From Tsukamurella spumae (GTDB lineage: Bacteria; Actinomycetota; Actinomycetes; Mycobacteriales; Mycobacteriaceae), in NCBI RefSeq assembly GCF_012396015.1, contig NZ_JAAXOQ010000019.1, forward strand, positions 24,235 through 88,234: DNA of 64,000 nucleotides. Direction: 5' to 3'. Numbering within the stretch: position 1 is the first letter of the stretch; every line of letters begins with the position of its first letter. Of this stretch, positions 19,315 to 27,684 are shown piece by piece. The notes under the pieces are model-generated. The model did not search any database and had not been told where the DNA came from. It saw nothing but the letters and a program-made list of their open reading frames with translations. The position numbers and the translations under genes were made by a program.

Positions 19315-20709
19315 TCACCGACCGCCGAGACCGATCTCCCGCGGGGTGCCGACGAGCAGCTCCGCCCCGCCGTCGCGCACGACCATGAAGTCGGAGAGCA
19401 TGCAGCCGATGTCGGGCTTCCACGACGGATCGTGCAGGTCCACGTTGTTGCCGAAGGTCATGCCCTCCTCCAGCACCAGGTCGCCGATGCCATGTCCGTT
19501 GAGCGCGTTCCCGCCGAACCCGGGCCGGTAGATCACCGACGGGAACTCGGGCGAGGCCAGGCCCATCGCGTGGAAGCCGAGCTCCACGAAGTCCATGCCG
19601 GCACGTTCCGCGGGGCGTCTCGTCGCCTCCCACGCCTCGCGAATCGTGACGCCGGGGCGGAACGACTCGCGCGTCGCGTCGAGGCACTCGAGCGAGACCT
19701 CCCAGATGTCCTGCAGCCGCTGCGGCACCTTATCGCCGAGGTAGACGGTGTACTCGGTGTGCACCAGGTAGCCGCCGTACTTGGTGTGCCACTCGGTCAC
19801 GATCAGATCGCCTTCGGCGAGCGGCCTCATGGTGGGGATCATCGGCTGATCGCTGCCGTGCAGCAGGTGCCAGAGCTCGTCTCGCGGGTGCTCCAACGGA
19901 CCGGAGGCGAAGAGGTTGAAGATGTTCGGTTCGGCACCGTTGGAGATCTGCGTGTGCACCATGTCGGCGTACACCTGCGCCTCGGTGACACCCGGGCGGG
20001 CGTTCGCCACCATCACGTCCAGCACCTTGCGGCTGATCTGCGCACCGCGGCGCATCATGCCGATCTCCTCCTCGCTCTTGACCATCCGCATGTGCTGGAG
20101 GACGTCGCTGAAGTCGACGAGGTCGGCGGTCGGCAGGGCGGACCGGAGGCCGGTGATCTCCCCCTCGAACAGAGTGGGCGTGGTCTGGATGGTGGAGCTG
20201 AACGCCACGACGCCGATGCGGCTGCGCTCGAGCCCGCGGTCCCGCAGCTCCGCAGCCAGTTCCGGTACGCCGTGCGAGATCCGGATGTCGCTCACCCAGT
20301 CCTGCAGGGCCTCCTGCATGTGGAACGGCCGGCTCATGTGCGGCACCGCGTTGTAGAGCACCGGGTCCTGGTCCAGGAAGAACAGGGCGTGGGTCCCCAT
20401 CTTCGCCGCCGTGCCGGTGACGTAGCGGATGTTCGCGTTACCCATGTCCCAGTAGACATCGTTGCCGAGCATGACCAGGGCGTCGACGCCGCGCATCAGC
20501 ATCCGCTTGCGCAGCTCGTCCCAGCGTCGGTCCCGTTCGGCGAGCGAGAGTCTCGGGTAGTGATCCTCGGGTACCCGGTGCGGCCGAGCGCCCCGCGGAA
20601 CCTTGAACGGCGGATACGGCGGCAGCAGCCCCAGTCCGCGCACCGCCGGCCCGATGTTCTCGTTGATGCCGGTGATCTCGTCGTAATCCTCGTGTCCAGC
20701 AGCGCTCAT
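19315..20709 (-). CDS. Creatinase-fold (M24 family) hydrolase lacking the metal ligands
   Basis: A 464-residue pita-bread-fold protein: N-terminal creatinase/prolidase domain (about 55-210) and C-terminal catalytic domain (about 215-445, from MRMVKSEEEIGMMRRGAQI). The metal-site positions of aminopeptidases are changed: the first Asp is Glu in VTEWH, the second is His in GYLVH, and the Glu near the C-terminus is Asn in GMTFGNN, although a catalytic-type His (ELGFHAMG) is kept. That pattern fits metal-independent creatinase-like C-N hydrolases, not peptidases. GGAGGA precedes ATG 20709. It is the last gene of the aromatic operon, so it may act on a ring-cleavage product containing an amide or amidine bond; this is inference. 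Confidence 0.75.
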   Translation of the reverse strand: MSAAGHEDYDEITGINENIGPAVRGLGLLPPYPPFKVPRGARPHRVPEDHYPRLSLAERDRRWDELRKRMLMRGVDALVMLGNDVYWDMGNANIRYVTGTAAKMGTHALFFLDQDPVLYNAVPHMSRPFHMQEALQDWVSDIRISHGVPELAAELRDRGLERSRIGVVAFSSTIQTTPTLFEGEITGLRSALPTADLVDFSDVLQHMRMVKSEEEIGMMRRGAQISRKVLDVMVANARPGVTEAQVYADMVHTQISNGAEPNIFNLFASGPLEHPRDELWHLLHGSDQPMIPTMRPLAEGDLIVTEWHTKYGGYLVHTEYTVYLGDKVPQRLQDIWEVSLECLDATRESFRPGVTIREAWEATRRPAERAGMDFVELGFHAMGLASPEFPSVIYRPGFGGNALNGHGIGDLVLEEGMTFGNNVDLHDPSWKPDIGCMLSDFMVVRDGGAELLVGTPREIGLGGR

Positions 20710-20724
20710 GATGTGGTCCTCCGG

Positions 20725-21900
20725 TCAGATTCCGTTGTAGATCCAGGCGAAGCTCTGGCGGGCGGCTTCCGGCGGCCACCCCTGCAGCATCTGCGCGCGC
20801 ACCGCCCGCGCGACGCCCTTGGCGTGGTAGATCTCGCCGTACAGCCGGGAGAACAGGGTCACTCGCGCGGTACGCACGATCCGGCGGTCCTCGTACTCCC
20901 GCAGTGCGGTGGGCACGTCCGCGGTCTCCTGCAGCCGGTCGGCGAGCGTCCACGCGTCCTCGATGGCCATGCCGGCTCCCTGCGCGAGGTACTGCAGAGT
21001 CGCGTGCGCGGAGTCGCCGAGCAGGGTCACCCGGCCTTCGGTCCAGCGCTCGACGGGCTCGCGGTCGCGCTGCACCCACATCCGCCATTCCTCGATCTTG
21101 CCCAGCAGCTGCTCGACCTCCGGGCTGACGCCCTCGAAGTGCTTGTGCATCTCCTCGGTGTCGCCGAAGACATCGGCGCCCGCAGTGAACTTCTGGCTGT
21201 GGAAGATCGCGCCCATGTTGAACAGCTCGCCGTTCTTACGCATCGGGTAGTGCGCGAGGTGCAGGTCGGGTCCGCCGTAGAGCACCACGGAGTTCGACCG
21301 CAGGTGCTCGGGCACCTCGTCCATCGGCAACACCGCCCGATAGGCGACGTGGCCGGTGATCCGGGGCTCTCCGTCGTCGAGCAGCTGCGTGCGCACCGTC
21401 GACCAGACACCGTCGGCGCCCACCAGGGCGCTGCCCTCGATCACCCTGCCGTCCTCGGTGTGCACCCGAACGCCGCCGGGGTCCTGCTCGAAATCAACGA
21501 TCTTGCAGTTGTTCTCGAGCTGGACCAGATCGCTGTCGCGGCAGGCGTCGGTGAGCACCTTGTGCATGTCCGCACGGTGGATCGTGGCGTAGGGGTATCC
21601 GAACTGGTCGCGGAACGCCTTGTCCAGGGGCATCCGGGTCACCTCGGACGAGTCCAGGGCGTCCCGCAGGATGAGGTTCTCCGGGTAGTAGGCGATCTCG
21701 TCGATCCGGTCCAGCACCCCGAGCCGGTCGAACATGCGCATCACGTTGGGCCCCACCTGGAGTCCCGCCCCGACCTCGCCGAACTCGGCCACCTTGTCCA
21801 TCAGGTGCGATGCCCTGCCGGTGTTGGCCAGCGCCAGCGCCGTGGCCATCCCACCGATGCCGCCGCCCACGATCAATACGGGCTTGTCAGTCGTGCTCAT
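20725..21900 (-). CDS. FAD-dependent aromatic monooxygenase, 3-hydroxybenzoate 6-hydroxylase-like
   Basis: A 391-residue class A flavoprotein hydroxylase. It has the Rossmann FAD motif GGGIGG at 12-17, GADGVWS near 170, and GDSAHATLQYLAQGAGMAIEDA near 300-320; the FGEVGAGLQVGPN stretch closely resembles Rhodococcus 3-hydroxybenzoate 6-hydroxylase as I remember it. That enzyme would make gentisate, feeding the operon at 15.9-18.5 kb. A salicylate, hydroxynicotinate or related substrate cannot be excluded. AGGGAGAG precedes the ATG. It is fifth in a minus-strand run of six genes with gaps of at most 25 bases. Confidence 0.82.
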   Translation of the reverse strand: MSTTDKPVLIVGGGIGGMATALALANTGRASHLMDKVAEFGEVGAGLQVGPNVMRMFDRLGVLDRIDEIAYYPENLILRDALDSSEVTRMPLDKAFRDQFGYPYATIHRADMHKVLTDACRDSDLVQLENNCKIVDFEQDPGGVRVHTEDGRVIEGSALVGADGVWSTVRTQLLDDGEPRITGHVAYRAVLPMDEVPEHLRSNSVVLYGGPDLHLAHYPMRKNGELFNMGAIFHSQKFTAGADVFGDTEEMHKHFEGVSPEVEQLLGKIEEWRMWVQRDREPVERWTEGRVTLLGDSAHATLQYLAQGAGMAIEDAWTLADRLQETADVPTALREYEDRRIVRTARVTLFSRLYGEIYHAKGVARAVRAQMLQGWPPEAARQSFAWIYNGI

Positions 21901-21925
21901 GTGCGCTCTCCCTGTTCTGGTACGG

Positions 21926-22654
21926 CTAGCTGTGGGCGGTGACGGCGATGTCGGACCAGGCGGCCCGCATGCCCTGTCCTCGGATCGAGGCGCCGGGGGC
22001 GTCGTGGGTGGGGCGAAGAGTGAAGATCCCCATTCCGACCACGAATCCCTCGGGGATCGCGATCGCGTGGGCGTCGAAGAGTCGCACCCCGTCGACCTCC
22101 CAGGTGGCCGATCCGGCGGACCGGTCCAGGGTGATCGCGCAGCGGTGCACCACATCGGATCCGGTCTCGATCCCCGCCAGCGGGGCATCCACCACCCGCG
22201 TGAACGGGCCCTCGCCCATCGGCAGCTTCTCGTGGATCGCCAACACCTGATCCCCCGTCGCGCCGATGTCGAAGACCAGTCCCGTCGCGAGGTCCAGGAC
22301 CACCAGCGCGGCGAAGCCATCGCGGTAGTCGCCGGACGCGCCGATTCCGGCTGCGCTCAGGCCCGCCGAGACGGTGATCGTGCCCGTCTCCGGGACCTCG
22401 AACCGCTGCTGGGTGAGCGCGACGAACTTGCAGTTGTCGATGGGCTGCACCGGGTGGGTCAGCGCGAACCTGTCCACGGAGACGCGGCACGCGCCGCCGC
22501 CCACCTCGACGCGTGCGTCGGGCTCCCGGCACACCCACGGCGGAGCCCCCTCACCCATCGGGTACTCGAGGAAGTGCCACGCGGCGTCGAGGTCGGGACC
22601 GCCGAGGGTGTCCGACAGACTGGTCACCGAGTCCGCGCCGGCCGCGGCGCTCAT
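21926..22654 (-). CDS. Unknown protein of the aromatic operon, probably beta-sandwich
   Basis: A 242-residue soluble protein, dense in alternating beta-strand patterns (FVALTQQRFEVPETGTITVSA, VVHRCAITLDRSAGSATWEVDGVRLFD), suggesting a concanavalin-like sandwich. It may belong to a DUF found in actinobacterial catabolic clusters, but I cannot place it firmly. Its ATG shares one base with the stop of the cupin gene (TGATG), so it is made together with that ring-cleavage-type protein. No catalytic motif is apparent; it may be an accessory or binding protein. Confidence 0.65.
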   Translation of the reverse strand: MSAAAGADSVTSLSDTLGGPDLDAAWHFLEYPMGEGAPPWVCREPDARVEVGGGACRVSVDRFALTHPVQPIDNCKFVALTQQRFEVPETGTITVSAGLSAAGIGASGDYRDGFAALVVLDLATGLVFDIGATGDQVLAIHEKLPMGEGPFTRVVDAPLAGIETGSDVVHRCAITLDRSAGSATWEVDGVRLFDAHAIAIPEGFVVGMGIFTLRPTHDAPGASIRGQGMRAAWSDIAVTAHS

Positions 22655-23718
22655 CAGGCGCCGCCCCGGGTCGCGGTACTGACGCCGAACTCGCCGGTCT
22701 CCATCAGCTGGGCGACGGCCCCGCCCGCCTCGGTGAGCCGGAAAGTGCCCACGCTCTCGAGCAGCCAGGCGAGGTAGCCCTCGGGCACCTCCTCCGGCGG
22801 ACCCCAGTGCCCCACCGACTTCGGCACCCAGGCCAGCTGCGCCGGCGAGTCGAGCTCGCCGTAGGCGCCCGGCCCGCGGAAGTAGAAGATCAGCTCGTCG
22901 AAGTCGGCGTTGTAGTGCATCGGCGGGCGTGCACCGGTGCGGGAGCTGAGGGTGTAGAACAGCAGGTCGCGGTCGGTGGTCTCCGCGAAGGAGTCGGGCG
23001 GGCCGCCGTGCGGCTCATAGGTGAGCGGCTGGATCGACGCCAGATTCAGCTTCCACACCGGGGGCACGCCGCCGAGCACGGCCACGAGCGGCATCGGGTC
23101 GCGCGGCAGGGTGAACGTGGTCACCCCGTCGAACGCCTTGACCCGCAGGGTCACCGGGCCCTCCAGGTCGGAGACCTTCGTGGTGTCCGGACGGGAGACG
23201 TCCCGCGCGAGGTTGATCATCCCGAACGGGGCGGGCGGCTTGAGCAGGACCTGCGCCGGGGTCGAGACGATGATCCGGAGCCCGCCCGGGGCCGCGGGTA
23301 CCACCCGATAGGTCACCGCTCGCGGGAGCGCCACGAAGTCCCCGGGCCCGGCGGTCAGGGTGCCGAAGTCCGTGACGTAGTCGAACTCGCCCTCCTGCAC
23401 GAAATGCATCTCGTCCTGTTCGGCGTTGCGGAACAGGTGCGGCATCGGGGCGCCGAGTCGCGAGATCGCGAGCTCCGCGCCGTTCACGCTGCGGCCGATC
23501 ACGGTCGGCGGCGCGGCGGGGTCGGTGGCGTCGGCCGCTGTGACGGCGGGGAGGTCCAGGCGCTGCGGGACGTGGGGGCCGGTGACCGCGGTGTACTCCA
23601 CGATCGGGTACGGCCTGCCGGTGACGCAGATATCGCCGTTGAAACCGTCACGGCTCCACAGGTGCGGGGTGAAGGGCGGCGGCCCTCCGGCGCTCGGGGC
23701 GGTGCTCGGATCGGCCAT
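22654..23718 (-). CDS. Homogentisate 1,2-dioxygenase-like cupin
   Basis: A 354-residue double-cupin protein related to homogentisate dioxygenase, an Fe(II) enzyme that opens hydroquinone-type rings. The N-terminal cupin contains HLFRNAEQDEMHFVQEG (near 94-110); the C-terminal cupin has PMHYNADFDELIFYFRG and a later SVGHWGP, giving the His-x5-Glu ... His pattern expected of the iron site. It is shorter than true HmgA (about 430), so the substrate is probably different, perhaps another para-hydroxylated ring. AAGGAG precedes ATG 23718. Confidence 0.75.
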   Translation of the reverse strand: MADPSTAPSAGGPPPFTPHLWSRDGFNGDICVTGRPYPIVEYTAVTGPHVPQRLDLPAVTAADATDPAAPPTVIGRSVNGAELAISRLGAPMPHLFRNAEQDEMHFVQEGEFDYVTDFGTLTAGPGDFVALPRAVTYRVVPAAPGGLRIIVSTPAQVLLKPPAPFGMINLARDVSRPDTTKVSDLEGPVTLRVKAFDGVTTFTLPRDPMPLVAVLGGVPPVWKLNLASIQPLTYEPHGGPPDSFAETTDRDLLFYTLSSRTGARPPMHYNADFDELIFYFRGPGAYGELDSPAQLAWVPKSVGHWGPPEEVPEGYLAWLLESVGTFRLTEAGGAVAQLMETGEFGVSTATRGGA

Positions 23719-23743
23719 GATGCACTCCTTTTTCGGCGGCGTC

Positions 23744-24682
23744 TTATCGGGTTGCGATGTCAGGGAAGGCCACGGGGGCCAGGAAGTCGACCGCCATCTG
23801 TGCGGCGGAATCGGAGCCGGGCGGCTCGCAGATGTCGTAGTGGCCGATCTGCAGGCTCAGCAGTCGCTTCGGTTCTCCCGCATGGGCGTACAACGATTCG
23901 CTCTCGCTGAACGGGATGACGCCGTCGACGGCGGAGCCGATGATCAGCAGCGGCCGCGGCGCGATCGCGCCGGCCACCAGCTCGGGCCGGTACTCCATGA
24001 TCCGTTCCACGGACTCCACGGAGAAGGTCAGCTCGGGGCGTTCCCCCACGTCGGACGCGGACCGGGCCTTCGCAGCGCGGGACTCGTCGTTGTCGAGCAT
24101 CAGGTCCGGGGAGATCTGCGCCGAACGTCCTGTGCGCACCCGCTCCGCGCGGTCGCGCTCCACCTCGTCGGTCAGGCGCGCCAATGCCTCCGGCGAGAGC
24201 GTCGAGCGCAGCACCCGACCCCAGTCGCCGAACGCCACCTGGGTGGCCACGGCCTTGACCCGCTGGTCCACGGCAGCAGCACAGATCACATTGGCGCCAC
24301 CGAAGCTGGTGCCCCACAGTACGATCCGATCCGGATCCACGTCGGACCGGCTCTCCAGGAAGGTGATGGCGTTGCGCACGTCCTCCACCTGCCCCTGGGG
24401 CAGCACGCTTCCGCGTTCCCCGCCGGACTCGCCCAGTCCGCGGTGATCGAAGACGACGGCGGTGTACCCGGCCGCGGCGAAGAACTCGCCGAACCGCGGG
24501 ACGATCCACTCCTTGATGCCTCGCATGCCGTTACACACGACCACGCCGGGGCGACGCTCGTCAGCGGGCGCGTCCTGCGGCGTGTAGACCACGGCCGCGA
24601 TCTTGATTCCGCCGCTGTAGAACTCGGCTCGCTCGGCGCGGACTCCGGCGCGCGCCACGGCGATCGGCTGCTGCTCCGTCAC
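23744..24682 (-). CDS. Alpha/beta hydrolase of the aromatic operon
   Basis: A 312-residue alpha/beta-hydrolase with oxyanion region VVCNGMRGIKEW, strand motif VVFDHRGLGESGG, nucleophile elbow GTSFGG (near residues 124-129) and acid/His region SAVDGVIPF ... GHYDICEPPG. It resembles dienelactone-hydrolase or acetylxylan-esterase-like proteins and may cleave an ester, amide or C-C bond in a ring-opened intermediate. GTG 24682 is six bases after the reductase stop. Confidence 0.8.
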   Translation of the reverse strand: MTEQQPIAVARAGVRAERAEFYSGGIKIAAVVYTPQDAPADERRPGVVVCNGMRGIKEWIVPRFGEFFAAAGYTAVVFDHRGLGESGGERGSVLPQGQVEDVRNAITFLESRSDVDPDRIVLWGTSFGGANVICAAAVDQRVKAVATQVAFGDWGRVLRSTLSPEALARLTDEVERDRAERVRTGRSAQISPDLMLDNDESRAAKARSASDVGERPELTFSVESVERIMEYRPELVAGAIAPRPLLIIGSAVDGVIPFSESESLYAHAGEPKRLLSLQIGHYDICEPPGSDSAAQMAVDFLAPVAFPDIATR

Positions 24683-24688
24683 GGCCGA

Positions 24689-25315
24689 TCACACCCTCGC
24701 GGCCAGGGCGCGCACCCGCTCCAGGGACCGCTCGACTGTCGCCGCGGCCTCCGGATCGATGACCTGCCCGAAGACCTTGACCGACTCACGCTCCTCGATC
24801 CCGACGAATCGGAGCCAGTCGTCGAAGTACGGGGTCAGGAAGTCGGTGCCGAACGCGGGCGGCAGGCCGTCGCCGTACACGCCGCAGGTGTAGACCACCA
24901 CGGCGCTGCGGCCCTGCAGCAGGCCGCTGTACCCGGTGGCGGGATCGAACCCGAACGACCAACCGGGCTGCGTGATCAGGTCGATCCAGTGCTTGAGCAC
25001 GTAGGGCAGGCCGTGGTTCCACATCGGGATGTTGAACAGGTAGGCGTCCGCGGCGGCGACCCGGTCGAAGACCTCCCGCGCCGCGGCCCACGCCTGCCGC
25101 TGCTCCGGGGTCTGCTCCTGGCCGAAGAAGGTCGCCATCTTAGCGCCGGCGGCGTGCACACCGAAATCGGGCAGATCGGCGTCGAACAGGTCCCACCTGT
25201 CGATCTCCACGTCCGGGTGGTGCCTGCGATACTCGTCGAGGTACTCGGTCGCTACCGAGAGCGACTTGCTGTGCTCGGCGAGCGGTGAGGCGTTGACGTG
25301 CAGAAGTCGAGCCAT
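24689..25315 (-). CDS. FMN-dependent NADH-quinone/azo reductase, flavodoxin fold
   Basis: A 208-residue AzoR-type flavodoxin-like protein. Features are MARLLHVNASPLAEHSKSL (phosphate-binding start), NIPMWNHGLPYVLKHWID near 95-112 and the VVYTCGVYGDG segment. Such enzymes reduce quinones or azo bonds with NAD(P)H or supply reduced flavin. It is the first gene of the six-gene operon and follows a strong AGGAGG. In context it may keep hydroquinone-type intermediates reduced for the ring-cleaving cupin. Confidence 0.85.
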   Translation of the reverse strand: MARLLHVNASPLAEHSKSLSVATEYLDEYRRHHPDVEIDRWDLFDADLPDFGVHAAGAKMATFFGQEQTPEQRQAWAAAREVFDRVAAADAYLFNIPMWNHGLPYVLKHWIDLITQPGWSFGFDPATGYSGLLQGRSAVVVYTCGVYGDGLPPAFGTDFLTPYFDDWLRFVGIEERESVKVFGQVIDPEAAATVERSLERVRALAARV

Positions 25316-25345
25316 GGCGGACCCTCCTGATCATCCTCGGCAGAA

Positions 25346-25411
25346 CGGCACCGGATGTGCCGCCCTGCGGATCGAGAGAAGCGATGTGAGGTACGTTACG
25401 TCGACCTCACA
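25346..25411. promoter_or_regulatory. Two inverted repeats upstream of the aromatic operon
   Basis: CGGCAC-N5-GTGCCG (25346-25362) and TGTGAGGT-N11-ACCTCACA (25385-25411) are both perfect inverted repeats located 31-96 bases upstream of the first gene of the operon. They look like operators for one or two dimeric regulators. The second also holds TGTGA and TCACA, but at N17 rather than the Crp spacing. Confidence 0.45.
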
Positions 25412-25440
25412 GCAGCCTCAGTGACCAGTGTCGATCATTC

Positions 25441-25456
25441 CGTGACCAAAGTCACA
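25441..25456. promoter_or_regulatory. Crp/GlxR-type binding site
   Basis: CGTGACCAAAGTCACA matches TGTGA-N6-TCACA at nine of ten conserved positions. It lies 126 bases upstream of the first gene of the minus-strand aromatic operon, whose far end carries a Crp/Fnr-family regulator gene. Confidence 0.5.
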
Positions 25457-25462
25457 CCCCTG

Positions 25463-26320
25463 CTACCGGGCCGTTGACGCCTCCTCACCGCGGCGCACGG
25501 CTCGGCGCAGGCCCGCGGCGAAGTCGTCCCAGAGCGGTTCGGGTAATTCGTGCCCCATGCCGGGGAAGACGTGCAGCTCGGAGTTCCGCAGCAGCCCGTG
25601 CAGGGCGATCGCGGCGCCGGGCCGGATGTAGAAGTCGTCGGTGCCGTGGAAGATCGACGCCGGCGTGTGCAGCGATCGCAGCTGCTCCTGCACGCCCTCA
25701 CCGAATCCCAGCATCGCGCCGACCTGGCGCGCACCGCCGGCGGGCTCCGGAGCACGATCGAAGGCCTTGCCCGCGAGTTCGCGGGCCCACACCGCGTCGA
25801 AGGGGTAACCGGGCGACGCCGAGAACCGCTCCCGGGCCACGGCCGCCTCGATCGCCGCATCCCGATCGGACACGTCCTGCACGGTGAGCGCCTCCTGGCT
25901 GGACTCGTGGATGTACTCGGGCGTGATGGCGGGGCTCGTGTAGAAGAACGTGGCCGAACGAACGCGCTCCGGCGCCTGGGCGAGGACGCTCTGTGCGATC
26001 AACCCACCCATGGATTGCCCCGCGATGTGGAAGTGCTCGAGCCGCAAGGCATCCGCCACCGCCAGGATATCGCCGGCCATGTCGGCGATGGTGTAGCCGG
26101 GGTCGGCGGAGTCCGATGGCCCCAACCGGTCCGAGAGCCCGGTGTCGCGGTTGTCGAGCGCCACGATGCGCAGCCCAGCGGAGACGAACCGCGCGATCAG
26201 CTGGGGCCGCCACCCGATGAGCTGAGTGCCGAAACCCTCGACGAGCAGAACCGGCGGGGCGGAATCCTCACCGTAGACCTGATAACAGATGGCGATGCCA
26301 TTGCTGTCGGCGTGGGGCAT
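25463..26320 (-). CDS. Alpha/beta hydrolase
   Basis: A 285-residue alpha/beta-fold hydrolase with DNRDTGLSDR, the nucleophile elbow GQSMGG (near 102-107), a late Asp in HGTDDFY and the catalytic His in PGMGHELP. The HG-like oxyanion segment is VEGFGTQ. It resembles polyketide/ester hydrolases related to 3-oxoadipate enol-lactonase. GAGGAGG lies six bases before ATG 26320; the frame upstream is open but is antisense-free noise from the MFS gene. It is the last of three minus-strand genes with the MFS transporter and the secreted esterase. Confidence 0.83.
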   Translation of the reverse strand: MPHADSNGIAICYQVYGEDSAPPVLLVEGFGTQLIGWRPQLIARFVSAGLRIVALDNRDTGLSDRLGPSDSADPGYTIADMAGDILAVADALRLEHFHIAGQSMGGLIAQSVLAQAPERVRSATFFYTSPAITPEYIHESSQEALTVQDVSDRDAAIEAAVARERFSASPGYPFDAVWARELAGKAFDRAPEPAGGARQVGAMLGFGEGVQEQLRSLHTPASIFHGTDDFYIRPGAAIALHGLLRNSELHVFPGMGHELPEPLWDDFAAGLRRAVRRGEEASTAR

Positions 26321-26364
26321 ATGTCCTCCTCGTCGCGTGGATGGTGAAGGCGAATCTACAAGCG

Positions 26365-27678
26365 TTACCGTACTTTTCGCACGGCGAGAACCAGGGCCGC
26401 CCCCGCCACCGCCGCGACGATGCCGAAGACGAACAGCGACGCGTAGCTGTGGAACAGTCGCAGCAACTGGGCGGAGACCACCGGGGCGAACGCCGACGGC
26501 ACCGAGGTGGCGATCGCCAGAAGACCGAGATCGCGGCCCTCGTCGCCCGTGCTGGGCAGCACGAGAGACATCAGCGCGAGGTCCACCGCGAAGTACACCC
26601 CGGACGCGGCGCCGTAGACCGCCGCATACGCCAACATCCCGCCCCACGTGGGCCAGATCAGCGGAATCGCGAAGCCGACGGCCAGGCCGAGCGAGCTGAG
26701 CCCGACGGCGAGCTTGCGCCGGTCGTACCTGTCGACCACCCACCCGACCACGGCCACCGTGATCACCTGGGAGACGGTGATCACGCTCGCCGCCAGTCCC
26801 ACGGCCTTCTCGGGCGTGTCCATCGGCACGTTCTCCATGCCGATGTAGTCGGTGAAGATGTAGTACAGGTACGTCGAGACCGCGAACAGCCCGAAGAAGA
26901 ACATGATTCGGCTCAGGAACACCAGGGTGAAGTCGCGGTTCCGGAAGCTCGCGAAGGGCGCCACGAGCCGCGCGGACCAGGCTCGGCGTTCCGCTTTCGG
27001 CGCGGCGGCGGTGCCTGTGCCGGTGACCGCTCGGTCGGGCGCGCCGACCAGCAGCAGCACCGTGCCCACCACCACGGCGATCCCCAGGATCGCGTAGCCA
27101 AGCTCGCGCGTCGTCCGCGACACCACGTTGACGAACACGAGGGTGCCGAGCGGAAGCGCCAGTCCGACCAACGACGATGCGGTCCCGCGCAATCGCTCGG
27201 GTATCCGGTCCGGGATCACCGCGTACACGACGCCCTGGTACCAGTTCATGGCGAACCAGAGTGCGCCGTAGACGATCGCGAGCCCGAGCAGCGTGGTCAT
27301 CAGGCCCATCGCCACCGCGAGGCCCGCACACATCACCGCTGTCACGGCGAGCCACGGCGCGCGCCTGCCGAACCGGCTACGGGTGCGGTCCGAGAGCGCC
27401 CCGCCGAGTGGCAGGGCGATCGTGGCCGCAACCGATGAGACCACCGAAAGGATGGCGAGGTTGTCCACCTTCGCCGCGGAGTCGATCGACTCGACGTGCC
27501 CCGGCAGCAGGACCTGCTGAATGCCCTGGTAGAGCCCGTACATCGCGAGCATCGCGGGCAGCAGGAACAGGAGGTCCCGCCGCCGGAACTTCAGTTCGAG
27601 GTCGGACTGCGCCGACTCGTGCACCGACTCCGCGGGCGCCTGCGCCGGGGGTTCAGGCGAACCGATGGGCTGTGCCAT
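26365..27678 (-). CDS. MFS transporter
   Basis: A 437-residue, roughly 12-helix major facilitator permease. After a Pro/Ala/Glu-rich cytoplasmic N-terminus (1-33) come LLFLLPAMLAMYGLYQ and the inter-helix motif GGALSDRTRSRFGRR near 95-109, with a repeat-like WVVDRYDRRK in the second half. It is closest in feel to glycoside/sugar or VLDI-type permeases. The substrate is unknown. It sits between a cytosolic hydrolase and a secreted SGNH esterase (six bases from the latter), suggesting an extracellular ester whose product is imported. Confidence 0.83.
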   Translation of the reverse strand: MAQPIGSPEPPAQAPAESVHESAQSDLELKFRRRDLLFLLPAMLAMYGLYQGIQQVLLPGHVESIDSAAKVDNLAILSVVSSVAATIALPLGGALSDRTRSRFGRRAPWLAVTAVMCAGLAVAMGLMTTLLGLAIVYGALWFAMNWYQGVVYAVIPDRIPERLRGTASSLVGLALPLGTLVFVNVVSRTTRELGYAILGIAVVVGTVLLLVGAPDRAVTGTGTAAAPKAERRAWSARLVAPFASFRNRDFTLVFLSRIMFFFGLFAVSTYLYYIFTDYIGMENVPMDTPEKAVGLAASVITVSQVITVAVVGWVVDRYDRRKLAVGLSSLGLAVGFAIPLIWPTWGGMLAYAAVYGAASGVYFAVDLALMSLVLPSTGDEGRDLGLLAIATSVPSAFAPVVSAQLLRLFHSYASLFVFGIVAAVAGAALVLAVRKVR

Positions 27679-27684
27679 GCCGGG

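Noticed and set aside
19183..21942. 919-codon plus-strand frame
   Set aside because: It lies opposite the M24 and monooxygenase genes, which have convincing motifs; its translation is low-complexity His/Arg/Gly-rich with no domain.
25463..27355. 630-codon minus-strand frame extending the alpha/beta hydrolase
   Set aside because: The upstream half is a shadow of the MFS gene; ATG 26320 has a perfect ribosome site and starts the hydrolase fold.
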